Shown in pieces: positions 1 to 7,026 of a DNA stretch of 10,287 nt (position 1 is its first letter; each line of letters opens with the position of its first letter). The notes beneath the pieces are model-generated. The model saw nothing but the letters and a program-made list of their open reading frames with translations. It had not been told where the DNA came from and did not search any database. Source of the stretch: an uncultured Prevotellaceae bacterium. GTDB taxonomy: Bacteria; Bacteroidota; Bacteroidia; Bacteroidales; Bacteroidaceae. The DNA is taken from positions 1 to 10,287 of the forward strand of contig CADCQC010000204.1 in NCBI GenBank assembly GCA_902803455.1. Direction: 5' to 3'. The position numbers and the translations under genes were made by a program.

Positions 1-266
1 CCTTTGTAGGGGCCAATCGCATTGTTGTGCTGGATACGATAACCCATGTTGGTCTGAACGTTACCTTTGTCGTCGGTCCATGTCACACGGAAAGAGATGA
101 TCCTGTCGGGGATGCACAGACGCTCAATAAGGTTGGCACGCTCAAATTCGGGGTGCTTGTTGTACTCTTCCTCAATAGAACCTAATACCTGGCTCACAGC
201 CTGAATGTATTCAGGCTCGTTAGGGAATCTCTGCTGAAGATTCTCCACAACTTTTGATGCGATCAT
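1..266 (-). CDS. gdhA: Glutamate dehydrogenase, N-terminal fragment (gene continues past the left edge)
   Basis: The first 88 codons are present; the rest lies outside the window. The protein starts MIASKVVENL and reaches the stretch GYRIQHNNAIGPYKG, the glutamate/substrate-binding signature at the start of the catalytic domain of hexameric glutamate dehydrogenases. Ahead of it lie the helical N-terminal segment (about residues 1-45) and RVTWTDDKGNVQTN, which matches the oligomerisation beta strands of this family. The enzyme interconverts 2-oxoglutarate plus ammonium and glutamate in the cytosol, the main ammonium-assimilation step in many gut Bacteroidota. The ATG at 266 is preceded by an A-rich leader without a Shine-Dalgarno sequence, usual for the phylum, and by a good promoter at 320-351. 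The family call is secure. Whether the enzyme uses NADP or NAD cannot be read from this fragment, so the symbol is the likeliest of the paralogues. Confidence 0.9.
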   Translation of the reverse strand, partial: MIASKVVENLQQRFPNEPEYIQAVSQVLGSIEEEYNKHPEFERANLIERLCIPDRIISFRVTWTDDKGNVQTNMGYRIQHNNAIGPYK

Positions 267-319
267 AATCTTTTTACTTTTATTTGGTTGTCAAAATGCT
301 CAAATGTTTAATGACGGGT

Positions 320-351
320 GCAAAGGTAAATATATTTTTTTAACCAACAAA
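320..351 (-). promoter_or_regulatory. Promoter of the glutamate dehydrogenase gene
   Basis: Read on the minus strand, TTTG (351-348), a 19-base A/T-rich spacer and TACCTTTGC (328-320) match the Bacteroidota housekeeping promoter, TTTG at -33 and TAnnTTTG at -7. Transcription should begin near 313-316, giving a leader of about 50 bases before the ATG at 266. The gene therefore has its own promoter and does not depend on the helicase train that ends upstream of it. Confidence 0.75.
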
Positions 352-373
352 CAAAATGAAAGAAAAAATAACA

Positions 374-407
374 AAAAAGCAGAAAAAAGTCACTTTTTCT
401 GCTTTTT
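374..407 (-). terminator. Rho-independent terminator of the lon-tgt-lptG-helicase train
   Basis: A 14-bp uninterrupted stem (374-387 with 394-407) has a 6-base loop (388-393). In the minus-strand transcript the core is GCAG/CTGC flanked by five A-U pairs on each side, and the stem is followed by a U-rich run (TTGTTATTTTTTC). It lies about 50 bases after the helicase stop codon and just upstream of the next promoter, the expected place for an operon end. The stem is A/U-rich, so efficiency is uncertain. Confidence 0.75.
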
Positions 408-413
408 GTGAGT

Positions 414-439
414 AAAATAGGCGGATAAACGCCTGTTTT
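414..439 (-). terminator. Possible first terminator hairpin after the helicase gene
   Basis: AGGCG (419-423) pairs with CGCCT (430-434) around a 6-base loop. Four outer A-T pairs (414-417 with 436-439) extend it past one mismatched position (418/435). In the minus-strand RNA that position is an A-C mismatch, while in a plus-strand RNA it would be a G-U wobble. Only ATTTTAC follows on the minus strand, so this is weaker than the hairpin at 374-407. The two may act in tandem, or this one may simply protect the mRNA 3' end. Confidence 0.45.
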
Positions 440-458
440 CTTTTATTTTTGATATATG

Positions 459-1853
459 TCAATTCTCCGGGGTGACATTTTGTTCGCTCTGAGCGGGCTT
501 GGAGTGACGTTTTTTGCGCCGACGCGGCTTTTGGTCGCTCTTTTGTTCGGCCTGAGTGACAGAAGACTGGTCTTTTGGTGATTTCACTTCTGCAGATTTC
601 TGCTTTTGGGGACTTCTTTTCGCATGATCTTTTCCGCGTCTTCCTCTTCTGTCGGGCTTTCCTTTGCGTCCTTGACCTCTGCGGGAGCCACGGCTCATCG
701 GCTCATAAGCAGGACCTTCACCAAGACCGTCGGGGAGGGGAGACTTCTCGACCTCATAGCCCAGGAATTTCTCTATCTGCATGAAGTCACCAATCTCACG
801 GCCTCTGACAAACGTGATGGCTTTCCCGTCGCGCTGGGCACGGGCTGTGCGCCCGATGCGGTGAACATAATCTTCGGAGTCGTGAGGCACGTCATAGTTG
901 ATCACCGTGGCGATGTCATCAATGTCTATGCCACGGGCTACGATGTCGGTCGCGACAAGCACATCCACCTGACCGCTCTTAAAATGATACATCATTTCAT
1001 CGCGTTGTTGTTGGGAGAGGTCGGAGTGCATCTCACCGCTGTTGATGTGCATCTGGCGAAGCGAACGGTTGATCTCTTTCACTTTCTGTTTCGACCCAGA
1101 GAAGATAATCACACGGCTCAGTTGGTTGTTCTGGAACAGATGCCGGATAATGCCCAGTTTCTGATTCTCATGGCATACATAGGCCAGTTGGAGAATGTTG
1201 TCTGCAGGACGGCTCACAGCCAACTTCACTTCCACCGGGTCTTTGAGCAGCGTCTTGGCCAGTTGCTCGATCTTCTGGGGCATGGTCGCTGAGAACATGA
1301 TGGTTTGGCAACTGGAGGGAATCTGGCTGGCGATCTTCATGATGTCGTCGCTAAATCCCATGTCGAGCATCCGGTCTGCCTCGTCAAGAACGAAAAATGA
1401 CAGCCGGCTCAGGTCGGCATGCCCCATGGTGATATGGCTGATGAGACGGCCAGGAGTGGCGATCACCACATTGGCGCCCAATTGCAGACCTTTCGTTTCC
1501 TGGTCATAGCGGTTGCCGTCATTGCCGCCATATACGGCCACACTGCTGATGCCTTCGAGATAATAGCCAAAACCTTCCATCGCCTGGTCGATCTGTTGGG
1601 CTAGTTCTCGGGTCGGACTCATGATGACACAGTTGATGGCATCCTCAGGATAATAGCCATCGTCTATCAGACTGAGAATCGGGAGGAGATAAGCGGCGGT
1701 CTTGCCGGTGCCTGTCTGGGCGACACCGATAATATCGCGACCGTCAAGAATTTCTGGGATGCATTTCTCTTGTATGGGGGTACATGTCTCGAAACGCATG
1801 TCATCGAGCGCGTCGAGGATGTTGTCGTTCAAATACAGTTCGTCAAATCTCAT
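459..1853 (-). CDS. DEAD-box ATP-dependent RNA helicase, RhlE-like
   Basis: The 464-residue protein has the full set of superfamily 2 helicase motifs in order: Q motif (about 20-28, FETCTPIQE), motif I AQTGTGKT (45-52), Ia PTRELAQQ (80-87), Ib TPGR (133-136), II DEAD (157-160), III SAT (188-190), V ATDIVARGID (301-310) and VI HRIGRTAR (331-338). Both RecA-like domains are therefore intact and the enzyme should unwind RNA duplexes using ATP in the cytosol. From about residue 386 the tail is low-complexity and strongly basic (RGSRRGQGRKGK, later PRRRKKRH). Such tails bind RNA non-specifically in RhlE-type proteins that assist ribosome assembly or mRNA turnover. It is the last gene of the minus-strand train, 70 bases after the permease, with a terminator beyond it. 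The exact RhlE/CsdA subgroup is not certain. The start is the first ATG of the frame and fits MRFDELYLND, a normal family N-terminus. Confidence 0.93.
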   Translation of the reverse strand: MRFDELYLNDNILDALDDMRFETCTPIQEKCIPEILDGRDIIGVAQTGTGKTAAYLLPILSLIDDGYYPEDAINCVIMSPTRELAQQIDQAMEGFGYYLEGISSVAVYGGNDGNRYDQETKGLQLGANVVIATPGRLISHITMGHADLSRLSFFVLDEADRMLDMGFSDDIMKIASQIPSSCQTIMFSATMPQKIEQLAKTLLKDPVEVKLAVSRPADNILQLAYVCHENQKLGIIRHLFQNNQLSRVIIFSGSKQKVKEINRSLRQMHINSGEMHSDLSQQQRDEMMYHFKSGQVDVLVATDIVARGIDIDDIATVINYDVPHDSEDYVHRIGRTARAQRDGKAITFVRGREIGDFMQIEKFLGYEVEKSPLPDGLGEGPAYEPMSRGSRRGQGRKGKPDRRGRRGKDHAKRSPQKQKSAEVKSPKDQSSVTQAEQKSDQKPRRRKKRHSKPAQSEQNVTPEN

Positions 1854-1923
1854 GTTTACACGTTGATCTTATATAATAATAATGTGGCCCGCTGGCTGAC
1901 AAGTCATGGAGTGTTGGTGAAGG

Positions 1924-3144
1924 CTAATCGGGAGCCTGGCGGTAGCAAAGATAGGCCACGACGGCGAAAATCATGTTGGGAACCCATGCGGCGATCATCG
2001 GTGGAAAACCAGCGTTGATGGAGAACGTGGAGGAGACCGTCTGCAGCATGATGTAACTGAAACTCAGCACAAGACCGATACCCAAGTAAAGACCCATGCC
2101 GCCTTTGCGCTTGCGTGATGAAAGCGACGCACCGATGATGGTGAGGATAAAGGAGGCAAACGACGTGGCAATGCGCTTATGGTATTCCACCTCATATTGC
2201 ACCACATTGCTCGAACCGCGGCTTTGCTGCTTGGAGATGTAGTCGAGCAATTCATCGATGGTGAATGTCTCCTGCTGTCCTTTCGAGTAGACCAGGTCGG
2301 TGGGCTCCATCATGATCAGCGTGTCTTTTTTGCCACCTTGGGTGATGGTCTCCTTCAGACCATGCAACTCACGCACTTTCCAGTTGTAGATCTGCCAGTA
2401 GTATTTGCTGTCGCTGATCGTGTCATAACTGATCTGCGAAGCTGTGAGGTGGCTCACGAGTTTCTTGTTCTCAAATTTGTCGAGACAGAACCCATAGCCT
2501 ACTTTGCGTGTGTTGTCATAATACTGGATATAGGCGATCACACCTTGGTCAACCTGCATCTGCACGTTTTCAGCAGAGGTGTTCTTACGCTTGTTTTTAT
2601 ACATCGTCTCGAAATTCTGCCGGATCACCGTGCCGTGGGGAATGACATAGGCGCCAAGGTAGAACGTGACAAGGGAGATGATGACACACGACACCATGTA
2701 GGGTCGCAGAAGACGGCGGAAGGAGACCCCTGAGGCAAGCATGGAGATGATCTCGGAGTTGCCGGCCAATTTTGACGTGAAGAAAATCACGGCAATGAAG
2801 ACAAACAGCGGACTGAAGAGATTGGCATAGAAGGGAACGAAGTTGGCATAATAGTCGAAGACGATGGCCTTCAGCGGGGCTTTGTACTCCGAAAACTTTG
2901 CCAGGTTCTCATTCACGTCGAATACGATGGCGATCGAGATGATGAGAATGATGGCATAGATATAGGTGCCGATAAACTTCTTGATGATATACCAGTCGAG
3001 ACGTTTCATCAACCGGGTGGGACTGATTCTCTTCAATAGTTGCCAAAGCCATACGATACCATGCCAGCAGCGCGCGGAAAACTTGCGAAGGCTGCGTAGC
3101 CACCTCAGTGGGGTGTGATAACGTCGTATGGTCGCTATTTTCAT
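1924..3144 (-). CDS. lptG: LptG/LptF-family LPS export permease (YjgP/YjgQ family)
   Basis: LptF and LptG form the inner-membrane permease that, with the LptB ATPase, extracts lipopolysaccharide and hands it to the periplasmic Lpt bridge. The sequence shows the family layout: three N-terminal membrane segments (about residues 57-75, 108-125 and 148-168), a hydrophilic beta-rich periplasmic domain (about 170-320), and three C-terminal segments (about 325-343, 349-371 and 381-401). KAPLKAIVFDYY and NLFSPLFVFIAVIFFTSKLA are typical of Bacteroidota members. The start is not settled. I chose ATG 3144 (406 aa) because its upstream sequence is A-rich and it leaves 46 bases after tgt. ATG 3009 (361 aa) begins the conserved core MKRLDWYIIKKF. 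ATG 3270 would overlap tgt by 80 bases and is unlikely. If 3144 is right, the protein carries a 45-residue basic cytoplasmic N-terminus. LptG rather than LptF is the likelier subtype, but this is recall. Confidence 0.85.
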   Translation of the reverse strand: MKIATIRRYHTPLRWLRSLRKFSARCWHGIVWLWQLLKRISPTRLMKRLDWYIIKKFIGTYIYAIILIISIAIVFDVNENLAKFSEYKAPLKAIVFDYYANFVPFYANLFSPLFVFIAVIFFTSKLAGNSEIISMLASGVSFRRLLRPYMVSCVIISLVTFYLGAYVIPHGTVIRQNFETMYKNKRKNTSAENVQMQVDQGVIAYIQYYDNTRKVGYGFCLDKFENKKLVSHLTASQISYDTISDSKYYWQIYNWKVRELHGLKETITQGGKKDTLIMMEPTDLVYSKGQQETFTIDELLDYISKQQSRGSSNVVQYEVEYHKRIATSFASFILTIIGASLSSRKRKGGMGLYLGIGLVLSFSYIMLQTVSSTFSINAGFPPMIAAWVPNMIFAVVAYLCYRQAPD

Positions 3145-3190
3145 CTCTTGTCGGTTTTTTTGTTCAATTTTAGCGGTGAGGCAGTAGGGC

Positions 3191-4318
3191 TTATATCCGT
3201 GTGCCCAACTGCTGGATGATGCTCGCTTTCCATTGGGTGAAGTCGCCTGCGATGATGTGGCGGCGGGCATCGCCCACCAGACGCAGGTAAAAGGCCAGGT
3301 TATGAATACTGGCTATCTGAAGGGCCAGTAGTTCCTGTGCCTTGAAAAGGTGGTGCAGGTAGGCCTTTGTATGCAGACGGTCTATCGGACAGCCGTTGGG
3401 GTCGATAGGGGAGAAGTCTTTCTCCCATTTCTTGTTGCGCATGTTCATCGTACCCTCGTAGGTGAACAGATTGGCGTTGCGGCCGTTGCGGGTGGGCATC
3501 ACACAGTCGAACATGTCGACGCCGCGCTCGATGGCCTCAAGGATATTCTGCGGAGTGCCGACACCCATCAGATAGCGGGGGCGGTCTTTGGGCAGGATGC
3601 CGTTTACCACCTCGATCATCTCATACATAGTCTCCGTAGGCTCTCCGACGGCAAGACCGCCGATGGCGTAACCGTCGGCTCCCTTGTCTGCGGCATGATG
3701 GGCGGCTTCGATGCGGAGGTCCTTGTAAGTGCAACCTTGCACGATGGGAAACAGACTCTGCTGGTGGCCGTAGAGGGGGGCGGTCTCCTGCATGCGCCGC
3801 ACGCAGCGGTCTAACCAGCGCTGGGTGAGACCCAGACTCTTGCGGGCATAGGCGTAGTCGCTGTCGCCGGGAGGACATTCGTCGAAGGCCATCATGATGT
3901 CGGCACCGATCACCCGTTGGGTGTCAATGACATTCTCTGGGGTGAACACATGCTTTGATCCGTCGATATGGGACCTGAACTCACAACCTTCCTCACGCAA
4001 CTTGCGGATGCCGGTGAGAGAGAATACTTGAAAACCACCGCTGTCGGTGAGTATCGGGCGATCCCATGTGTTGAAACGGTGAAGACCGCCAGCGGAGCGC
4101 AGCACGTCGAGACCCGGACGGAGATAGAGGTGATAGGTGTTGCCCAGGATGATCTGAGCATTGATCTGTTCCCGTAACTCACTGAAATGCACACCTTTCA
4201 CGGTGCCGCAGGTGCCGACAGGCATGAAAATAGGTGTCTCCACCTGCCCATGGTCGGTCGACAGCAATCCTGCACGGGCATCGCTGAAGGGGTCGGTATG
4301 CTGGAGGTCGAAGGTCAT
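3191..4318 (-). CDS. tgt: Queuine tRNA-ribosyltransferase (tRNA-guanine transglycosylase)
   Basis: Tgt swaps guanine 34 of the GUN-anticodon tRNAs (Asp, Asn, His, Tyr) for preQ1 (or queuine) in queuosine synthesis. The 375-residue protein has the TIM-barrel signatures: DSGGFQ (92-97; D92 corresponds to the general-acid aspartate), FDECPP with D146 in the base pocket, GGLAVGE (220-226), and FDCVMPTRNGR (270-280), where D271 is the expected nucleophile. One thing is odd. The usual zinc site CxCxxC plus His is degenerate: aligned positions read N308, C310, D313 and H339, so two of three cysteines are missing. The rest of that region (TKAYLHHLFKAQELLALQIASIHNL) is well conserved, so the frame is intact. 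The ATG at 4318 lies 2 bases after the lon stop, suggesting translational coupling. The family call is firm. Confidence 0.95.
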   Translation of the reverse strand: MTFDLQHTDPFSDARAGLLSTDHGQVETPIFMPVGTCGTVKGVHFSELREQINAQIILGNTYHLYLRPGLDVLRSAGGLHRFNTWDRPILTDSGGFQVFSLTGIRKLREEGCEFRSHIDGSKHVFTPENVIDTQRVIGADIMMAFDECPPGDSDYAYARKSLGLTQRWLDRCVRRMQETAPLYGHQQSLFPIVQGCTYKDLRIEAAHHAADKGADGYAIGGLAVGEPTETMYEMIEVVNGILPKDRPRYLMGVGTPQNILEAIERGVDMFDCVMPTRNGRNANLFTYEGTMNMRNKKWEKDFSPIDPNGCPIDRLHTKAYLHHLFKAQELLALQIASIHNLAFYLRLVGDARRHIIAGDFTQWKASIIQQLGTRI

Positions 4319-4320
4319 GG

Positions 4321-6786
4321 CTACTCTGATTGGGTGGTTGCATCGTCAACAGTCAGCAGCATGGGATTGTCCACCAACTCATCAGTGAGGGCGAAATTCC
4401 ACACGTCTTGCACATTCTCCACGTAATGGAATTCCACACCGCTCAGATACATGGCGGGAATCTCCTCGATGTCTTTGCGGTTGTCCTTGCACATCACGAT
4501 GTCGGTGATGCCGGCACGCTTGGCAGCGAGAATCTTCTCCTTGATGCCACCCACAGGAAGCACCTTGCCGCGCAAGGTGATCTCGCCGGTCATGGCGGTG
4601 TTGCGGCGCACCTTGCGCTGGGTGAGAGCCGAGGCGATAGAGGTGGCGATGGTGATGCCGGCGGAAGGACCGTCTTTCGGGGTCGCTCCCTCTGGCACGT
4701 GGATATGAATGTTCCACTGGTCAAAAATGCGGTAGTCCACACCCAAAACGTCGATATGGGCTTTCACGTATTCCAGGGCTATCACGGCCGATTCTTTCAT
4801 CACATCGCCTAAGTTGCCTGTCAGTGTGAGTTTCGAGCCTCTGCCTTTGCTGAGTGAGGTCTCGATGAATAGAATCTCTCCTCCTACACTCGTCCATGCC
4901 AATCCCGTCACCACACCGGCATAGTCATTGCCTTGGTAGATGTCGCGGTAGAATGGGGGCTTGCCAAGAAGGTCGGTGAGTTTGTCGGGGGTGATCTTCG
5001 TATAAGGCAACTTCCCGTCGAGTGCTTTCAGGTAGGCCAACTTGCGGAAGGCTTTGTTGATTTGCTTCTCCAGTTGGCGGACACCGCTCTCACGGGTATA
5101 TTGCTCGATGATCTTCTCGATGGATTGTTTGGTGAAGGTGGGCTTCTCATCAAGGGTCGACAGACCGGTGTTCTCCTGCTCGCGGGGCACCAGATGGCGC
5201 TTGGCAATTTCTATCTTCTCCTCAGTGATGTAACCGCTGACCTCTATGATCTCCATGCGGTCGAGCAACGGACGTGGGATGGTGTTCAGGTCGTTGGCTG
5301 TAGCGATGAAAAGCACTTTCGACAGATCGTAGTCGATGTCGAGGTAATTGTCATGGAAGGCGTTATTCTGCTCAGGGTCAAGCACTTCCAAAAGTGCTGA
5401 GGCTGGGTCGCCATTGATGGTGTGCTGGGTCACCTTGTCGATCTCATCAAGGATGAAAACAGGGTTGGAGGATCCTGCCTTCTGGATGCTCTTGATGATG
5501 CGTCCGGGCATGGCGCCGACATAGGTGCGGCGATGACCGCGGATCTCTGACTCATCGTGCAGACCGCCGAGAGAGATGCGCACATATTTGCGCTTCATGG
5601 CAGAAGCGATGCTCTTGCCAAGACTGGTCTTGCCCACTCCAGGAGGGCCGTAGAGACAGATGATGGGCGATTTCAGGTCACCGCGAAGCGACAAGACGGC
5701 AATATGTTCCAGGATGCGCTCCTTCACCTTCTCCATCCCATAGTGGTCGTGATTGAGTATGCGCTCGGCTCGCTTCAGGTTCATGTCGTCGACGGTGAAT
5801 TCACCCCATGGCAGACCCACAAGCGTCTGCAGATAATTGATCTGGATGCTGTAGTCGGGACTTTGAGGATTGAGCGTGTCGAGTTTGTCCAGTTCCTTGA
5901 AGAACGTCTTCTCCACGTCTTCGTTCCAACGTTTCTTCTTGGCCTGCTGAAGAAGTTCCATCCGTTCTGGTGAACCTTCCCCGTTGCCCAGTTCTTCCTT
6001 GATGTTCTTGATCTGCTGCTGCAGGAAATACTCTCGTTGCTGCTCGTCGATGTCCTCGCGTGTGCGGATGCGGATATTCTGTTTCAGTTCTAGCAACTGC
6101 ATCTCCTTGTATACGTATTTCAACAGCAAAAACACGCGTTCTTTGGTGGATGTGCAGCGCAGGAGGTCCATCTTGTCGCTGATAGTGAGCGGGAGATTGG
6201 AACTCACGAAGTTCACCATGACGATGTTGTTGCTGATGTTGGAGAAAGCAAATTGTGACTCGTCTGGTATCTCTTCGTTCTTCTTGATATACTCGATGGT
6301 GGTGGCACGCAGGTCATCAACAGCGGCATTGAATTCCCTGTCGTCGGCAGAAGGCAGTTCTTCTGACATGGCGGTGGTGGAGCCCATCATAAATGGCCGG
6401 TAGCGCTTGACTTGCTCAAGGTGGCATTTGCCGAGACCCTGCACGATGGCGGTCATGTTGTGACCGTTGCCGGGCATTTCCAGCACCCGGATGATCTTGG
6501 CATAGACACCTGTGTCGTGGAGGTCGCTGCCTGAGGGGGCCTCGATCGTCGGGTCTTTCTGACAGAAGATGGCGATGATGCCGTCAGGGGCATTCTGCAT
6601 CTTCTTTACCAGATTGAGACTGCTTGGACGGCCTACCAGCACGGGAGAGATTACGCCGGGAAACATCACCATGTTGCGTGTGGCAAGGATGGGGATGTCG
6701 CCCTCTACCTTGACATCAAACAGATGGTGGATATCACCTTCGTAATCTGCTATCATTTGAAATGCGTTGTTTTGTTCTCTATCCAT
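4321..6786 (-). CDS. lon: Endopeptidase La (ATP-dependent Lon protease)
   Basis: Lon is a cytosolic AAA+ serine protease that degrades misfolded and short-lived regulatory proteins. The product (821 aa from ATG 6786) shows the LonA order. An N-terminal substrate-recognition domain begins at about residue 29 (GDIPILATRNMVMFPG) and is followed by a helical linker with the characteristic EYFLQQQIKNIKEELG. The AAA+ module has Walker A GPPGVGKT (380-387) and Walker B VFILDEID (443-450). The protease domain has its catalytic serine in KDGPSAGI (S708) and lysine in GGIKEK (K749), so both members of the Ser-Lys dyad are present. An upstream ATG at 6813 adds nine residues, but it lies inside a leader hairpin. 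ATG 6786 follows an A-rich AAGAAAAAG stretch and gives a normal N-terminus. It is the first gene of the lon-tgt-lptG-helicase train and has a strong promoter at 6863-6894. Confidence 0.96.
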   Translation of the reverse strand: MDREQNNAFQMIADYEGDIHHLFDVKVEGDIPILATRNMVMFPGVISPVLVGRPSSLNLVKKMQNAPDGIIAIFCQKDPTIEAPSGSDLHDTGVYAKIIRVLEMPGNGHNMTAIVQGLGKCHLEQVKRYRPFMMGSTTAMSEELPSADDREFNAAVDDLRATTIEYIKKNEEIPDESQFAFSNISNNIVMVNFVSSNLPLTISDKMDLLRCTSTKERVFLLLKYVYKEMQLLELKQNIRIRTREDIDEQQREYFLQQQIKNIKEELGNGEGSPERMELLQQAKKKRWNEDVEKTFFKELDKLDTLNPQSPDYSIQINYLQTLVGLPWGEFTVDDMNLKRAERILNHDHYGMEKVKERILEHIAVLSLRGDLKSPIICLYGPPGVGKTSLGKSIASAMKRKYVRISLGGLHDESEIRGHRRTYVGAMPGRIIKSIQKAGSSNPVFILDEIDKVTQHTINGDPASALLEVLDPEQNNAFHDNYLDIDYDLSKVLFIATANDLNTIPRPLLDRMEIIEVSGYITEEKIEIAKRHLVPREQENTGLSTLDEKPTFTKQSIEKIIEQYTRESGVRQLEKQINKAFRKLAYLKALDGKLPYTKITPDKLTDLLGKPPFYRDIYQGNDYAGVVTGLAWTSVGGEILFIETSLSKGRGSKLTLTGNLGDVMKESAVIALEYVKAHIDVLGVDYRIFDQWNIHIHVPEGATPKDGPSAGITIATSIASALTQRKVRRNTAMTGEITLRGKVLPVGGIKEKILAAKRAGITDIVMCKDNRKDIEEIPAMYLSGVEFHYVENVQDVWNFALTDELVDNPMLLTVDDATTQSE

Positions 6787-6803
6787 AATTCTTTTTCTTG
6801 CAT

Positions 6804-6848
6804 GCTGACACACGTGTGGCCAGCTTAAACTTACCGATCTGTATCGGT
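6804..6848 (-). promoter_or_regulatory. Structured lon leader: two hairpins with a 10-bp palindrome
   Basis: In the predicted 5' leader of lon two hairpins follow each other. The first (6833-6848) has a perfect 6-bp stem, ACCGAT/ATCGGT, with a 4-base loop. The second (6804-6824) pairs GCTG with CAGC around the perfect palindrome CACACGTGTG (6809-6818), with a small asymmetric bulge. The second ends 17 bases before the ATG at 6786. They could act in RNA (translation or stability control), or the palindrome could be a DNA operator. Only the symmetry is seen; function is inference. Confidence 0.45.
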
Positions 6849-6862
6849 GTCATCAATCATCT

Positions 6863-6894
6863 GCAAAGGTAATGAAAACCGAGCGCAGAACAAA
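6863..6894 (-). promoter_or_regulatory. Main promoter of the lon train
   Basis: On the minus strand TTTG (6894-6891), a 19-base spacer and TACCTTTGC (6871-6863) match the Bacteroidota -33/-7 consensus exactly, with the same spacing as the gdhA promoter in this window. The predicted start near 6856-6859 gives a leader of about 70 bases. Confidence 0.75.
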
Positions 6895-6969
6895 ATGAAC
6901 TCATTCATTTTTTATGCCGAGGTGTATCTTAATCTTCGCAAGATGAAACTAAATATTCGCAAATAATCA

Positions 6970-6978
6970 GCAAAGGTA
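6970..6978 (-). promoter_or_regulatory. Possible second, upstream promoter toward lon
   Basis: A perfect -7 box, TACCTTTGC, is present on the minus strand about 107 bases upstream of the main lon -7 box. Its -33 region is poor: only TTGG (7002-6999) at a 20-base distance. It would give a long lon leader of about 180 bases or a short separate transcript. It lies 33 bp from the plus-strand -7 box at 7012-7020, so the two promoters would compete. Confidence 0.4.
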
Positions 6979-7011
6979 CGGTAAAAAAATGAGATAATCC
7001 AATATTTTAGC

Positions 7012-7020
7012 TAATTTTGC
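7012..7020 (+). promoter_or_regulatory. -7 box of the trmN6-like gene
   Basis: TAATTTTGC fits TAnnTTTGC on the plus strand. No TTTG occurs at the ideal position (6989-6992 reads ATGA), so the -33 part is weak. Initiation would be expected at about 7024-7027, on or just before the ATG at 7027. Confidence 0.55.
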
Positions 7021-7026
7021 AGTGTT

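Noticed and set aside
606..1292. A 228-codon open frame on the plus strand inside the helicase gene
   Set aside because: It lies wholly antisense to conserved helicase motifs, has no promoter match, and its translation resembles no family. It is a shadow frame.
1924..3270. Longest form of the LptG-like gene, starting at 3270
   Set aside because: It would overlap the end of tgt by 80 bases, and its first 42 residues look like out-of-frame tgt sequence. A start at 3144 or 3009 is better.
4321..6813. Longest form of lon, starting at 6813
   Set aside because: The extra nine residues arise from the palindromic leader hairpin. ATG 6786 has an A-rich upstream context and gives a normal N-terminus.
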